Positions 40,707 to 50,213 of a stretch of 50,266 nt of DNA are shown here, piece after piece (the stretch's first letter is position 1; the number at the start of each line of letters is the position of its first letter). The DNA is taken from contig NZ_CANPWG010000066.1 of assembly GCF_947581915.1 (NCBI RefSeq), forward strand, positions 1 through 50,266. The letters run 5' to 3'. The DNA comes from Candidatus Palauibacter scopulicola. GTDB lineage: Bacteria; Gemmatimonadota; Gemmatimonadetes; Palauibacterales; Palauibacteraceae. The position numbers and the translations under genes are program-made. Below the pieces are notes generated by a model. It was not told where the DNA came from. It made no database searches and saw only the letters and a program-made list of their open reading frames with translations.

Positions 40707-41593
40707 CCGGCCGGTTCCCGGCGCGCCGCCGCGAGGCGACCCGCGCGGGAGGGCAGGTCCGGGGCGTCGAGGATTGTGGCGACGAGGTCGAAGTCGTCGC
40801 GGGGGCCCGTCCATTCGAGGTCGTCCACGCTCGCTGACACCGGGGCGTCCCGGACGAGCGTGGCGAGGCGCCGGAAGAGGAGCGCGTCGTCCAGTCCGTT
40901 GCGCAGCGTTTGGGCGAGGCGTTCGGGGCCGCGCACGGCGACGTCCCATTCTCTTCCATCCGAGGGGATGTCCTCGATGCGGCCGTAGCGCGCGAGGACG
41001 GCGGCCGCCGTCTTGGCGCCGAAGCCTCGGATGCCGGGGAATCCGTCCGCGGAGTCTCCCACCAGGGCCAGCCAGTCGGGGATCGCGGCGGGCGGGACCC
41101 CGAACTTCTCGATGACGCCGGCCTCGTCGCGCAGGAGCCGCTGCCGCCGGTCGAACTGCACGATGCGGTCGCCTTCCACGCACTGGGCGAGGTCCTTGTC
41201 CGGCGTGCAGATGAAGACGCGCTCCACGCGCGGGTCCGCGGCGGCCATCGCGGCGCCGGCGGCCATCGCGTCGTCCGCCTCGTGCTCCACCATCGGCCAC
41301 ACGACGAACCCCGCCGAGGCGAGCGCCTCCTCGACGAGCGGGAACTGCGAGAAGAGCGCCGGGTCGATGCCCGAGCCGTCCTTGTAGCCGGGCCACAGCT
41401 CGTTGCGGAAGGATTCAATGACGCGGTCGGTGGCGATGGCGACGTGCGTGGCCCCGCCCTCGAGGAGGCCGAGCATCGAAGCCACGACCCCGCGTGCCGC
41501 TCCGACCTCATGACCCCCGGCGTTCTTCGCCGAGGGCGCGCCGTAGAAGTGCCGGAACAACTCGTAGGTGCCGTCGATGAGGTGGACCTGCAC
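40703..41593 (-). CDS. 5'-3' exonuclease, PolA N-domain-like
   Basis: 296 residues. It matches the stand-alone 5'-3' exonuclease/flap endonuclease family: D7 (HLIDGTYELF), VEHEADDAMAAG (E103, D107, D108), TPDKDLAQ (D132, D134), GDSADGFPG (D180, D183) followed by the helix-three-turn-helix IRGFGAKTAAAVL. These acidic residues bind the two metal ions that cleave 5' flaps or RNA primers. GTG 41593 is used, with GGCGGAG upstream. It is divergent from proB. Confidence 0.87.
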   Translation of the reverse strand: MQVHLIDGTYELFRHFYGAPSAKNAGGHEVGAARGVVASMLGLLEGGATHVAIATDRVIESFRNELWPGYKDGSGIDPALFSQFPLVEEALASAGFVVWPMVEHEADDAMAAGAAMAAADPRVERVFICTPDKDLAQCVEGDRIVQFDRRQRLLRDEAGVIEKFGVPPAAIPDWLALVGDSADGFPGIRGFGAKTAAAVLARYGRIEDIPSDGREWDVAVRGPERLAQTLRNGLDDALLFRRLATLVRDAPVSASVDDLEWTGPRDDFDLVATILDAPDLPSRAGRLAAARREPAG

Positions 41594-41794
41594 GCGAACT
41601 CCGCCTTCCGCTGACGCCCCGCCGCGACCCTCCGCCCCGTCCCGCTCCCGCCTCCGAAGCGTCGTGCGTCAGAGCGCAGTGTGCAACGGCCCGGTCCGGG
41701 GACTGGTGCCGAAGGGGCGCCGGTGTACCTTTGGTGGCCTTCCGCCGGCCCCGCGGCCGGCTGTGGGTCCCGGTCCCGCTGTGAGGCGTTCGAC

Positions 41795-42964
41795 GTGAGC
41801 CAGCTCCAACCAGTTCCGACCCCCGAGGGCGCCGCCGCCGCGCCCCCGCTCACGCGCGAGGCGATCGCGACGGCCGACCGGGTCGTCCTCAAGGTGGGGA
41901 CGGGTGTCGTCACGCATGATGATGGGACGATCGCCCTCTCACGTCTCTTCCGCGTGGTGGAGAGCGCGAGCCGCCTGCGGCAGGAAGGTCGGGAGGTCCT
42001 CATCGTGACTTCGGGAGCGGTGGGCCTGGGACGCGTCGCCCTCCAGCTCCCCGAACCGCCCGAGACGGCCCAACTGAAGCAGACGTGCGCCGCCATCGGC
42101 CAGAGCCGGCTCATGGAACTCTACCAGCAGGGGTTCGCCCGGCTCGGCGTCACCTGCGCGCAGATCCTCATCACGTGGACGGACTTCGACGACCGCGTGC
42201 GCTACCTGAACCTGCACGAGACGCTCCAGAGCCTCTTCCGGCTCGGCGTCGTCCCGGTGGTGAACGAGAACGATGCCATCTCGCTGAACGATCGCGTGTA
42301 CCGGGGGACGGGCAAGCGGCCGATCTTCGACGACAACGACCGGCTGGGGGCGCTGGTCGCGAGCGAACTGGCGGCGGATCTGATCGTGCTTCTCACGGAT
42401 GTGCCGGGGGTCATGACGGCCGACCCCAGGCGCGACCCGGACGCGCGGCTGGTCGCCCGGATCGACCGGCCCGATGAGCACGGACTCGACGTGGACGGCC
42501 GCTCCGGGCTCGGCCGGGGCGGGATGGCGAGCAAGCTGGAGGCGGCCCGCGTCGCGTCGCGCGGGGGCTGCCACACCGTCATCGCGTCGGGGGTCGATCC
42601 GGGCGCGCTCGACCGCGTCCTGGCCGGCGAGGAGGAGGGAACGTGGATCCCGCCGCGCGCCGCCCTCTCCTCGCGCAGCCGCTGGATCGCGTACTGTTCG
42701 CACCCGCGCGGAACGCTGGTCCTGGCGGAGGGGGGTGCCGAGCGTCTCCAGGACGGCGAGCCCGTGAGAGCCGGGGACGTCGCGCGGGCGGAAGGCGAGT
42801 TCCGTCGCGGCGACGTGGTCGAGGTGCGGGCGCTCGACGGATCCCTGGTCGGGCGGGGCGTCGTCGCGCTCGACTCGCGGCTCGTCCTCCAGGCGACCTC
42901 CCACCAGGCGGGGGCCGGCGTCCAGATCGTGGGGCGGGAGCATCTCATCCTCAAGGAATCCTGA
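41795..42964 (+). CDS. proB: Glutamate 5-kinase
   Basis: 389 residues: amino-acid-kinase domain (about 25-285) with VVLKVGTGVVT, LIVTSGAVGLGR, VVPVVNENDAIS, FDDNDRLGALVA, LLTDVPGVMTADPR and GRGGMASKLEAA, then a C-terminal PUA domain (about 295-385). It phosphorylates glutamate, the first and feedback-regulated step of proline synthesis. The start is GTG 41795 with a weak GAGG eight bases before it; an earlier in-frame start would add non-conserved sequence. Its TGA overlaps the proA ATG by one base. Confidence 0.93.
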   Translation: MSQLQPVPTPEGAAAAPPLTREAIATADRVVLKVGTGVVTHDDGTIALSRLFRVVESASRLRQEGREVLIVTSGAVGLGRVALQLPEPPETAQLKQTCAAIGQSRLMELYQQGFARLGVTCAQILITWTDFDDRVRYLNLHETLQSLFRLGVVPVVNENDAISLNDRVYRGTGKRPIFDDNDRLGALVASELAADLIVLLTDVPGVMTADPRRDPDARLVARIDRPDEHGLDVDGRSGLGRGGMASKLEAARVASRGGCHTVIASGVDPGALDRVLAGEEEGTWIPPRAALSSRSRWIAYCSHPRGTLVLAEGGAERLQDGEPVRAGDVARAEGEFRRGDVVEVRALDGSLVGRGVVALDSRLVLQATSHQAGAGVQIVGREHLILKES

Positions 42965-44310
42965 TGGAAGCAACGACGATGGAAGCGACGACACTGAAGC
43001 GGGAAGCGACGGAGCGGGCACCGACGGAGACGCTGAGGAAGCGGGCGGCCGGCGTACGGGCGGCGCAGCGCACCATCGGGAGCGCCGAGGCGGAGCGCAG
43101 GACGGCGGCGCTCCGCGCGCTGAAAGCGGTCCTGGTGCGCTCGCGGGCCGAGATCTCGCGGGCGAACGACGAGGACCTGGCGCGCGCGGCGGAGGAAGGG
43201 CTTTCGGGGTCCCTCCTCCACCGGCTGGGGCTGCCGGACGCGAAGTTCGAGAGCCTGCTCGAAGGGATCGACGCGCTCGTAGACGGCGAGGACCCGATCG
43301 ACCGCGTCCTCACGCGCACGGAGCTCGACGAGGGGCTCGTGCTCGAGCGCGTGCGCAGCCCTCTGGGCGTCCTCCTCATCATCTTCGAGAGCCGGCCCGA
43401 CGCGGTCATCCAGATCGGGTCCCTCGCCATCCGCTCCGGCAACGGCGTCATCATGAAGGGCGGCCGCGAGGCGGCCCGCTCCAACGAGGCGCTCGTCGGC
43501 TGTCTGCGGCAGGCGCTGGAGGAGGCCGGCCTCGATCCCCGCGCCGTCCTCGGCGTCCCGGACCGCCGGGATGTCGACGAACTGCTCGCGCTCGACGACC
43601 TCATCGACCTCGTGATCCCGCGGGGGTCGGGGGCGCTGGTCCGCTCGATCCAGGAGCGGAGCCGGATCCCGGTGCTGGGGCACGCGGAGGGCGTGTGCCA
43701 CCTCTACGTGGACGCGTCGGCGGACCCGGAGATGGCGCTACGGCTCGCCGTGGACGGGAAATGCGACTACCCGGCGGCGTGCAACGCGACCGAGACGCTG
43801 CTCGTCCACGAGGCCTTCCTGCCGCGGCTGGGCCCGGTCGGAGAGGCGCTCCGCGAGCGCGGCGTCGAACTCCGCTGCGACGAACCCTCGCGCCAGGTCC
43901 TGCCGTGGGCCGAGGCCGCGTCCGAGGAGGACTGGGGGCTCGAGTTCGGCGACCTCACGCTGGCGGTGCGGACGGTGGCGGGCCTGGAGGAGGCCGTCGA
44001 CTTCATTCACGCGCACGGGAGCAGCCACACGGACGCGATCGTGGCCGAGGACCCGGCTGTCGCGGAACGGTTCCTGAAGGCCGTGGACGCGGCGAGCGTG
44101 TTCCACAACGCAAGCACCCGCTTCGCGGACGGCTTCCGCTACGGGCTCGGGGCGGAGGTCGGGATCAGCACGGCCCGCATCCACGCACGCGGCCCGGTCG
44201 GCGTCGAGGGCCTCCTCACGACGCGCTGGCTGCTGCGCGGCGAAGGACAGGGCGCCGCGGACTACGGCCCAGGCAAGCGCAGCTTCACCCACCGCCCTCT
44301 GGACGGTTGA
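42964..44310 (+). CDS. proA: Gamma-glutamyl phosphate reductase
   Basis: 448 residues of the aldehyde-dehydrogenase superfamily: LGVLLIIFESRPDAVIQI, NGVIMKGGREAARSN, PVLGHAEGVCHLYVD, the catalytic C273 in PAACNATE, HGSSHTDAI and FHNASTRFADGFRYGLGAEVGIST (core ASTRFADGF). It reduces glutamyl 5-phosphate to the semialdehyde after ProB. The N-terminal 20 residues are irregular and carry a short repeat (MEATTMEATT), so translation might begin at the second ATG. TGATG overlap with proB indicates coupling. Confidence 0.94.
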   Translation: MEATTMEATTLKREATERAPTETLRKRAAGVRAAQRTIGSAEAERRTAALRALKAVLVRSRAEISRANDEDLARAAEEGLSGSLLHRLGLPDAKFESLLEGIDALVDGEDPIDRVLTRTELDEGLVLERVRSPLGVLLIIFESRPDAVIQIGSLAIRSGNGVIMKGGREAARSNEALVGCLRQALEEAGLDPRAVLGVPDRRDVDELLALDDLIDLVIPRGSGALVRSIQERSRIPVLGHAEGVCHLYVDASADPEMALRLAVDGKCDYPAACNATETLLVHEAFLPRLGPVGEALRERGVELRCDEPSRQVLPWAEAASEEDWGLEFGDLTLAVRTVAGLEEAVDFIHAHGSSHTDAIVAEDPAVAERFLKAVDAASVFHNASTRFADGFRYGLGAEVGISTARIHARGPVGVEGLLTTRWLLRGEGQGAADYGPGKRSFTHRPLDG

Positions 44311-44331
44311 ATACGGTCTGAACGCGCGGGA

Positions 44332-44347
44332 CGTTCCCGCGGGAACG
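44332..44347. repeat. 16-bp palindrome, copy 5 of 5
   Basis: CGTTCCCGCGGGAACG; on the minus strand it is followed by TCCCGCGCG. It lies about 22 bp past the proA stop, between proA and the convergent DUF1080 gene, where a bidirectional 3'-end signal would be useful. Confidence 0.85.
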
Positions 44348-44388
44348 CCGCCGACCAGCCGCTGCCGCCGGCCAGCCGCCGCCGGCCG

Positions 44389-45180
44389 CTACGGAATGCG
44401 GCGTACGCGGATGTTGCGGTACCAGACGGGGTCGCCGTGGTCCTGGACGCCGAGATGGCCCTCGTGGTGGCGGCCGTAGTCGGGCCACTCCACGAACTTG
44501 CTCCCCGCCACCAGCGCCTCCCACTCGTCCGAGCCGATTTCGTACTCGACGACCTGAACGCCGTTCAGCCAGTGGACGACCTGGTTGCCGTGGCGGACGA
44601 TCCGGACCTCGTTCCACTCGCCGGCCGGGTTCGAAACGTCCTCCGGCGGCGCGTGCAGGCCGTAGTTCGATCCCGCCGAGGTGAGCGGATTGCCGCCGTC
44701 GTAGTGCCCCGCGTTGTCGAGCACCTGCATCTCCGGGCCCGATTCGAACGCGCGTTCGGTGTTCTCGGAGATGCCGAAGAAGATCCCGCTGTTGCCGCCC
44801 TCGCCGACCTTCCACTCGAGGCGCAGGTCGAAGTCCGCATAGGTTTCACGCGTGATGAGCGTCCCGCCCCCGACGCCCGGCGTGAAGGCGAGCGCGCCCT
44901 CCTTCGCGCTCCAGCCCGCGGGGACGTCATCCATCCGGAACCCCCGCCACGCGTCGAGCGATTCCCCGTCGAAGAGGAGTTCGAAGCCCTCCGCGGCTTC
45001 CTCGGCGGAGAGTCGGTTGGCGGCCATTTGCGCCTCGACATCCGCGTCGGCCGGCGCCGCGTCCCCCGTCTCCGACCCCGCCTCCGCCTGCCCGCACCCG
45101 GCCGCGCCGACCGCGCCGAAGGTCAGGAGGGCCGACGTTGCAGCGGACGACAGCTTGAACGAATCGATACGTCGCTTCAC
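44389..45180 (-). CDS. DUF1080 lipoprotein, 3-keto-disaccharide hydrolase family
   Basis: 263 residues with a lipoprotein signal (lipobox AAGC, Cys about 28) and a concanavalin-like DUF1080 domain: FELLFDGESLDAWRGF, DFDLRLEWKVGEGGNSGIFFG, EMQVLDNAGHYDGGNPLT, GEWNEVRIVRHGNQVVHWLNG and VQDHGDPVWYRNIRVRRIP (shown here as PVWYRNIRVR). Members of this group hydrolyse 3-keto-glucosides or bind carbohydrate. GTG 45180 has GGAG in front and starts the signal peptide. Convergent with proA. Confidence 0.85.
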   Translation of the reverse strand: MKRRIDSFKLSSAATSALLTFGAVGAAGCGQAEAGSETGDAAPADADVEAQMAANRLSAEEAAEGFELLFDGESLDAWRGFRMDDVPAGWSAKEGALAFTPGVGGGTLITRETYADFDLRLEWKVGEGGNSGIFFGISENTERAFESGPEMQVLDNAGHYDGGNPLTSAGSNYGLHAPPEDVSNPAGEWNEVRIVRHGNQVVHWLNGVQVVEYEIGSDEWEALVAGSKFVEWPDYGRHHEGHLGVQDHGDPVWYRNIRVRRIP

Positions 45181-45326
45181 GGATGAACTCCACGTTCCGA
45201 ACCGAATTGAGTGGCTCGCCTCACGGTAGACCCCGCGCCCGACCGCCACAACCACGCGGGCGCCGAAACCGCTAGCTTCCATGGCCAGGGTTCGGTACGC
45301 TGCGCTGGAGTCTGAAGGGGGTTTAC

Positions 45327-45545
45327 ATGTTGTCCATACAGCTTCCAGAAGAGATCGAAGCGCGACTCGACCGTCTCGCAAGGAAGACGGGTCGCACGAA
45401 GAGCGACTATGCGTGTGAAGCCATCCTCGAGAAGATCGAGGATCTGGAAGACGTGTATCTGGCCGAACAGGTTCTGGACCGCATCCAGAAGGGGGAGGAA
45501 GAGGTGGTGAGTGCGGAAGAGATATGGCGTGAGTTGGAGGATTGA
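45327..45545 (+). CDS. Orphan RHH antitoxin, RelB/CopG-like
   Basis: 72 residues: ribbon-helix-helix (about 1-45; MLSIQLPEEIEARLDRLA, TGRTKSDYACEAI) and an acidic tail (EDLEDVYLAEQVLDRI, VSAEEIWRELED) typical of RelB-type antitoxins that neutralise RelE/ParE toxins. No toxin gene follows: only a 16-codon open frame (45548-45598) lies before the convergent MFS gene. GC content is lower than around it, suggesting acquisition. It may be a remnant or act on a toxin elsewhere. Confidence 0.72.
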   Translation: MLSIQLPEEIEARLDRLARKTGRTKSDYACEAILEKIEDLEDVYLAEQVLDRIQKGEEEVVSAEEIWRELED

Positions 45546-45594
45546 ATATGCTCATCGCCGCGACATATACCAGTAGAGGGTACCGCTACAATCG

Positions 45595-46830
45595 CTAGCG
45601 GCGGCCGCCGGCGATGCGGGTGGCTTCGGGGCGGCGGCGCAACGCAAGCATGCTCCAGGTGCCGAGGGCGGGGCCGATGGCGAGGGGGGCGAAGGCCCAC
45701 TCCCAGCCCAGCGCCGCCTCCCACACCGGGACGAGGCGGATGGTGGCGACGGTAAGCAGGAAGCCGATCGCCGTCTGCAGCGTGAGCGCGGTGCCGACGT
45801 ACTCGGGTTCGGCGAGTTCGCTCACGCAGGCGGAGAACTGGGCGGAGTCGGCGACGATCGCGAACCCCCACACGAGACAGATCCCCGCGACCGGCCAGAC
45901 GGGGCCGCCGAACAGGGGCCCGATGGCCAGGCAGCAGGCACCGCTCAGCACCATGCTCCAACTCGTCACGGCGGTCCGCCCCACACGGTCCGCGAGCACG
46001 CCGGCCGCGGCGGCGCCCAGCCCTCCGGCCGCGATCGTCCCGAAGGCCAGGTAGGAGGCGAGGGAGGGGGTCGTGCCCCCGCTCGCGTCCGCCGCGAAGC
46101 TCGCCGCCAGGAAGGCCGGGATCCACGTCCACATGGCGTAGAGTTCCCACATGTGCCCGAAGTAGCCACCGTTGGCGAGCATCGTCGCGCGATCGGCGAT
46201 GATGCGCCGCACGGCCCGGGGGTCGAACGGCGCGGCTGGCGCCTGGTAGGGACCGGTCCGGAGCCCGGTCGCGGCGAGGACCGCCGCCACGACGGCGAGG
46301 CCCGAGGCGAGCAGGAGCACCGGCTGCCAGGCGCCGATCCCTCCGAGCGGACGCAGGAGATGAGGCGTCGCGCTCCCGACCGCGAGGGCGCCGATGAGGA
46401 TCCCGATCGCCGTCCCGCGCCCGCCGCGGAACCATCCCGCGACGATCTTCATGCCCGGCGGATAGACGCCCGCCAGCGCGACCCCCGTCGCGAACCGGAG
46501 CACGACCGCGAGGGCGAGGCCTTCGGCGAAAACCGCGATCGCCGCCGTGGCGGCGGCGCCGAGAAGCGCCGACCCCGCGATGAGCCGGCGCGGGTCCCAC
46601 ACGTCGGACAGCGTGAGCAGCGCGGAGAGGACGGCGCCTGTCGCGAAGCCGAGTTGGACCGAGGTCGTGAGCCACGCGGCCCCCGCATCGTCCAGATCCC
46701 ACGCCTCGCGAAGCTCCGGCACCACCGCGCTGGCCGAGAACCAGAGCCCCATCGCGAGCAACTCGAGCAGCGCGAGCAGGGCAAGCTGTCCTGCCCTCCG
46801 CGAGCCAGGGTCCGGAGAGGGCGGGGTCAT
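45595..46830 (-). CDS. MFS transporter
   Basis: 411 residues with about 12 helices and MFS landmarks: GLWFSASAVVPEL in helix 1, LSDVWDPRRLIAGSALLG (loop 2-3 motif), GVYPPGMKIVAGWF, GRGTAIGILIGALAVG and the second-half loop GVLADRVGRTAVTSW. There is no soluble domain. It might export drugs or import small metabolites; nothing nearby fixes the substrate. It starts ten bases after the acsA stop region on the same strand reading order acsA then this gene, so co-transcription is possible. Confidence 0.8.
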   Translation of the reverse strand: MTPPSPDPGSRRAGQLALLALLELLAMGLWFSASAVVPELREAWDLDDAGAAWLTTSVQLGFATGAVLSALLTLSDVWDPRRLIAGSALLGAAATAAIAVFAEGLALAVVLRFATGVALAGVYPPGMKIVAGWFRGGRGTAIGILIGALAVGSATPHLLRPLGGIGAWQPVLLLASGLAVVAAVLAATGLRTGPYQAPAAPFDPRAVRRIIADRATMLANGGYFGHMWELYAMWTWIPAFLAASFAADASGGTTPSLASYLAFGTIAAGGLGAAAAGVLADRVGRTAVTSWSMVLSGACCLAIGPLFGGPVWPVAGICLVWGFAIVADSAQFSACVSELAEPEYVGTALTLQTAIGFLLTVATIRLVPVWEAALGWEWAFAPLAIGPALGTWSMLALRRRPEATRIAGGRR

Positions 46831-46839
46831 GGGCGTCGG

Positions 46840-48825
46840 CTACGCCTCGCTGTCGGCGAACTGTTGCTGCAGGCTTCGCACGACGGCGGGGTCGGCGAGC
46901 GTCGTCGTGTCGCCCAGCGCCCTTCCCTCCGCCACGTCGCGCAGCAGGCGGCGCATGATCTTCCCGCTCCGCGTCTTCGGCAGTTCGGCGGCGAAGATGA
47001 GGTCGGCCGGCCGCGCGATCGCGCCGATCTGCGCCGCCACGTGCCCCCGCAGCTCCTGGCGCAGCGCCTCGGACGTCTCCGTCCCCTCCACCACGCTCAC
47101 GAACGCGGCCACCGCCTGTCCCTTGATCTCATCCGAACGCCCCACGACCGCGGCTTCCGCCACCGCCCCGTGGTCGACCAGCGCGGACTCCACCTCCATG
47201 GTCCCGATCCGGTGGCCGGCCACGTTCAGCACGTCGTCCACGCGGCCCATGATCCAGTAGTAGCCGTCCTCGTCCACCCGCGCCCCGTCGCCCGGGAAGT
47301 AGATGTCGGGCCATTTCGACCAGTACGTCTCGCGGTAGCGTTCCTCGTCTCCCCACACCCCCCGCAGCATCCCCGGCCACGGCGAGGTGATGGCCAGGTA
47401 GCCGGACTCCGCCGGGTTCCCCTCCTCGTCGAGGATCGCTGCCTCGATGCCGGGGAAGGGGACCGTAGCCGTCCCCGGCTTCGTGGTGATCGCCCCGGGG
47501 AGCGGCGTGATCATGATTCCGCCCGTCTCCGTCTGCCACCACGTGTCGACGATCGGGCAGCGGCCGCCGCCGATGTGGCGGTCGTACCACACCCACGCCT
47601 CGGGGTTGATGGGTTCGCCCACCGTCCCGAGCAGCCGGAGCGCGGAGAGGTCGTAGCCCGCCGGCCAGTCGTCCCCCCACCGCATGAAGGCGCGGATCGC
47701 CGTCGGCGCCGTGTAGAACACCGTCACCGCGTAGCGCTCGCACAGCTCCCAGAAGCGGCCCCGGTCGGGCCAGTCGGGCGATCCCTCGTACATCACCACC
47801 GTCGCCCCGTTCGAGAGCGGGCCGTACACGATGTAGGAGTGGCCCGTCACCCACCCCACGTCCGCCGTGCACCAGTAGATGTCGTCCTCCCGGAGGTCGA
47901 ACACCCACTTCGCGGTCGCGGTCACGTGCGTCATGTAGCCGCCGGTCGTGTGCATCACGCCCTTCGGCTTCCCCGTCGTCCCCGAGGTGTAGAGGATGTA
48001 GAGCAGGTCCTCGGAATCCATCGGCTCGGCGGGGAAATCGGCGTCCGCCGCGGCGATCAGGTCGTGGTACCAGTGGTCCCGGCCCGCGGTCATGTCGCAC
48101 GACGGCGTGTCCACCGCGTCTCCGTGGGGCGCGGCCCTGGGGTCGGTCACCGCGGAACGCCGGACGACGACGACGCTGTTCACGTAGTCGAGACCCTCGA
48201 TGGCCGCGTCCGTGCTCGCCTTGAGCGGGATGATCCCCCCGCGGCGATATCCTCCGTCCGCCGTGATCACGCACGTGGCATGGGCGTCCTCGATCCGGTC
48301 GCGAAGGGACTGCGGCGAAAAGCCTCCGAAGACGACGGAGTGCGGGGCGCCGATGCGCGCGCAGGCGAGCATGGCGACGGCGGCTTCCGGAACCATGGGG
48401 AGATAGATCGCGACCCGGTCTCCCTTCCCGACGCCGAGCCCCTTCAGTGCGTTCGCGAAACGGCACACTTCCTCGTGCAACTCGCGGTAGGTGTAGCGCC
48501 GCACGTCTCCCGGCTCGCCCTCCCAGATCAGCGCCGTCTTCGAGCCGCGCGCCTGGAGGTGGCGGTCGAGACAGTTGTACGCGGCGTTGAGCGTGCCGCC
48601 GACGAACCACTTCGAGAACGGAGGATCCCACTCCAGCACCGTGTCCCAGGGCGTGAACCAGTCGAGCCGTCGCGCCCACGCCTCCCAGTACGCCTCGCGG
48701 TCCCGGCCGGCCTCGTCGTAGGGGCCGCGATCGCCCACATGGGCGGCCGCCACGAAGTCCGCCGAGGGTTCGAAGGTCCTCTGTTCGTCCAGCAGGACGT
48801 CGATTTCCCGGTGCTGTTCTGTCAT
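46840..48825 (-). CDS. acsA: Acetyl-CoA synthetase
   Basis: 661 residues, normal for AMP-forming acetyl-CoA synthetase, which makes acetyl-CoA from acetate, ATP and CoA. Landmarks: [37 protein letters not shown], the P-loop-like [42 protein letters not shown] and [12 protein letters not shown] with K622, the lysine that is acetylated in this family. ATG 48825 gives the expected N-terminus although the ribosome-binding site is weak. The MFS gene follows after 9 bp. Confidence 0.94.
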   Translation of the reverse strand: MTEQHREIDVLLDEQRTFEPSADFVAAAHVGDRGPYDEAGRDREAYWEAWARRLDWFTPWDTVLEWDPPFSKWFVGGTLNAAYNCLDRHLQARGSKTALIWEGEPGDVRRYTYRELHEEVCRFANALKGLGVGKGDRVAIYLPMVPEAAVAMLACARIGAPHSVVFGGFSPQSLRDRIEDAHATCVITADGGYRRGGIIPLKASTDAAIEGLDYVNSVVVVRRSAVTDPRAAPHGDAVDTPSCDMTAGRDHWYHDLIAAADADFPAEPMDSEDLLYILYTSGTTGKPKGVMHTTGGYMTHVTATAKWVFDLREDDIYWCTADVGWVTGHSYIVYGPLSNGATVVMYEGSPDWPDRGRFWELCERYAVTVFYTAPTAIRAFMRWGDDWPAGYDLSALRLLGTVGEPINPEAWVWYDRHIGGGRCPIVDTWWQTETGGIMITPLPGAITTKPGTATVPFPGIEAAILDEEGNPAESGYLAITSPWPGMLRGVWGDEERYRETYWSKWPDIYFPGDGARVDEDGYYWIMGRVDDVLNVAGHRIGTMEVESALVDHGAVAEAAVVGRSDEIKGQAVAAFVSVVEGTETSEALRQELRGHVAAQIGAIARPADLIFAAELPKTRSGKIMRRLLRDVAEGRALGDTTTLADPAVVRSLQQQFADSEA

Positions 48826-48950
48826 GGAATCGCTCGAATGGGAGGGGAGGAAGGGACGGGCGCGCTTGTCACGGAGCCGCCGGCGACGCCATCTAGTGTC
48901 GACCTTGGTGTGCCGGCCGGGGGCCGCTTGGCGTGACAGTAGACGACGTC

Positions 48951-48997
48951 CGGCGGCGCAGGCAAGCACCCGGCGCCGCAGGCAGGCACCCGGCGAC
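48951..48997. repeat. 20-bp tandem repeat, about 2.3 copies
   Basis: CGGCGGCGCAGGCAAGCACC (48951-48970) is repeated with two changes at 48971-48990 and begins a third time. It lies in the leader of the small membrane protein gene. Confidence 0.6.
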
Positions 48998-49012
48998 GAA
49001 GCACGGAGTTTC

Positions 49013-49330
49013 ATGACGGAAGACACGCTGGTCCTCATCCTGATCATCGCCGGATCGCTGGGCGGGCTCCTCGCCCTCGCCTTCGGCATCTGGGTGGGAC
49101 TCGGCTCTCCGGGGCTCTACGACAAGTACGCGCCGACGGGACGGGCGCCGCGCGAGTCGCCCTGGCGCTGGTTGCTGGGGGGGCGGCAGCGCGCCCGTTC
49201 GAGCCGCTTCGATGCGGTGATGCGGGAGGCGGAAGCCGACGGGGAGGAAGACGGGGAGGACGAGCGGGAAGAGCCCGAGCGGTACTCATCGAAACCGGAC
49301 TTCAGCCGGGGGCGTCGCTTCCAGCGATGA
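49013..49330 (+). CDS. Small single-span membrane protein, unknown function
   Basis: 105 residues. One N-terminal hydrophobic helix (about 6-32; [20 protein letters not shown]) is followed by a soluble part with the segment [27 protein letters not shown] (core WRWLLGG) and a highly acidic then basic tail. GGAG lies five bases before the ATG. I do not recognise a family. It is divergent from acsA and just before the CDF gene (10-bp gap), so it may share a message with it. Confidence 0.6.
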   Translation: MTEDTLVLILIIAGSLGGLLALAFGIWVGLGSPGLYDKYAPTGRAPRESPWRWLLGGRQRARSSRFDAVMREAEADGEEDGEDEREEPERYSSKPDFSRGRRFQR

Positions 49331-49340
49331 GTCCGAAGCG

Positions 49341-50213
49341 GTGAATCTGCCGGCGGACCGTCACGGACGGGTGCGCCGCATACTCCTGTGGGTGCTGCTC
49401 GCGAACGTGGGGGTGATCGCGGCGAAGCTGATCGTGGGGCTGCGCTCGGGGTCGATCGCCGTGCTGGGGGACGCGGCCCACTCGGGCGTGGATGCGATCA
49501 ACAACGTCGTGGGTCTCGTCGCGATGCGCCTCGCGGCCGCCCCCCCGGACGCCGAACATCCCTACGGACACGGCAAGTTCGAGACGCTCGCGGCACTCGC
49601 CGTGGCGGCCTTCCTCTCGGTCACCTGCTTCGAACTCGTTCAGAGCGCCTTCGAGCGTCTCATCCGCGGCGGCGCTCCACCGGATCTCGAACCGGCGATG
49701 ATGATCGTGCTCCTCGCGGCCCTCGTCGTGAACGGGGCGGTCGCCCTCGGCGAGGCGAGGGCGAGCCGGAGGTTGTCGAGCGACATCCTCGCCGCGGACG
49801 CCCGGCACACGGCGTCCGATGTCCTGGTGACGGCGGGAGTTCTGGTCGGGCTCGCGATCACCGACTGGACCGGCTGGGCCCCGGCCGATGCATGGCTCGC
49901 CCTCGCCGTGGCGCTCGTCGTGGCCCGATCCGGATACAAGATCCTCCGCGAAACCATCCCCGTCCTCGTCGACGAACGGGCGGTCGATCCGCGCGAGATC
50001 GAAGACGTGGCGGGCCGGGTGCCCGGCGTGCGCGCCGTGACCCGGGTCCGCTCACGCGGCAAGTCGGTCGGGCGCTTCGCGGAACTCACGATCCGGGTCG
50101 CACCGGAGGAAACGGTCGTCAGCGGCCACGAAATCGCCGATGAAGTGGAGCGGCGGGTCGCGGCCCAGATCGGATTCACCGACGTGACCGTGCACGTCGA
50201 ACCGCACGGCTAG
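49341..50213 (+). CDS. Cation diffusion facilitator metal exporter
   Basis: 290 residues with about six helices and a C-terminal cytoplasmic domain. The metal-site motifs of the family are present: D44 and HSGVD (H47, D51) in helix 2, HPYGHGKFE (H73, H77) after it, and H156/D160 in DARHTASD of helix 5. The pair of D-H/H-D sites is typical for zinc/iron/manganese-exporting CDF proteins using the proton gradient. Start GTG 49341, no strong ribosome-binding site. From 50214 to the window end no gene is visible; the DNA becomes AT-rich. Confidence 0.9.
   Translation: MNLPADRHGRVRRILLWVLLANVGVIAAKLIVGLRSGSIAVLGDAAHSGVDAINNVVGLVAMRLAAAPPDAEHPYGHGKFETLAALAVAAFLSVTCFELVQSAFERLIRGGAPPDLEPAMMIVLLAALVVNGAVALGEARASRRLSSDILAADARHTASDVLVTAGVLVGLAITDWTGWAPADAWLALAVALVVARSGYKILRETIPVLVDERAVDPREIEDVAGRVPGVRAVTRVRSRGKSVGRFAELTIRVAPEETVVSGHEIADEVERRVAAQIGFTDVTVHVEPHG

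Noticed and set aside
436-44347. The palindromes as CRISPR repeats or classical terminators
   Set aside because: They are single copies spread over 44 kb without regular spacers, and none is followed by a T-tract.
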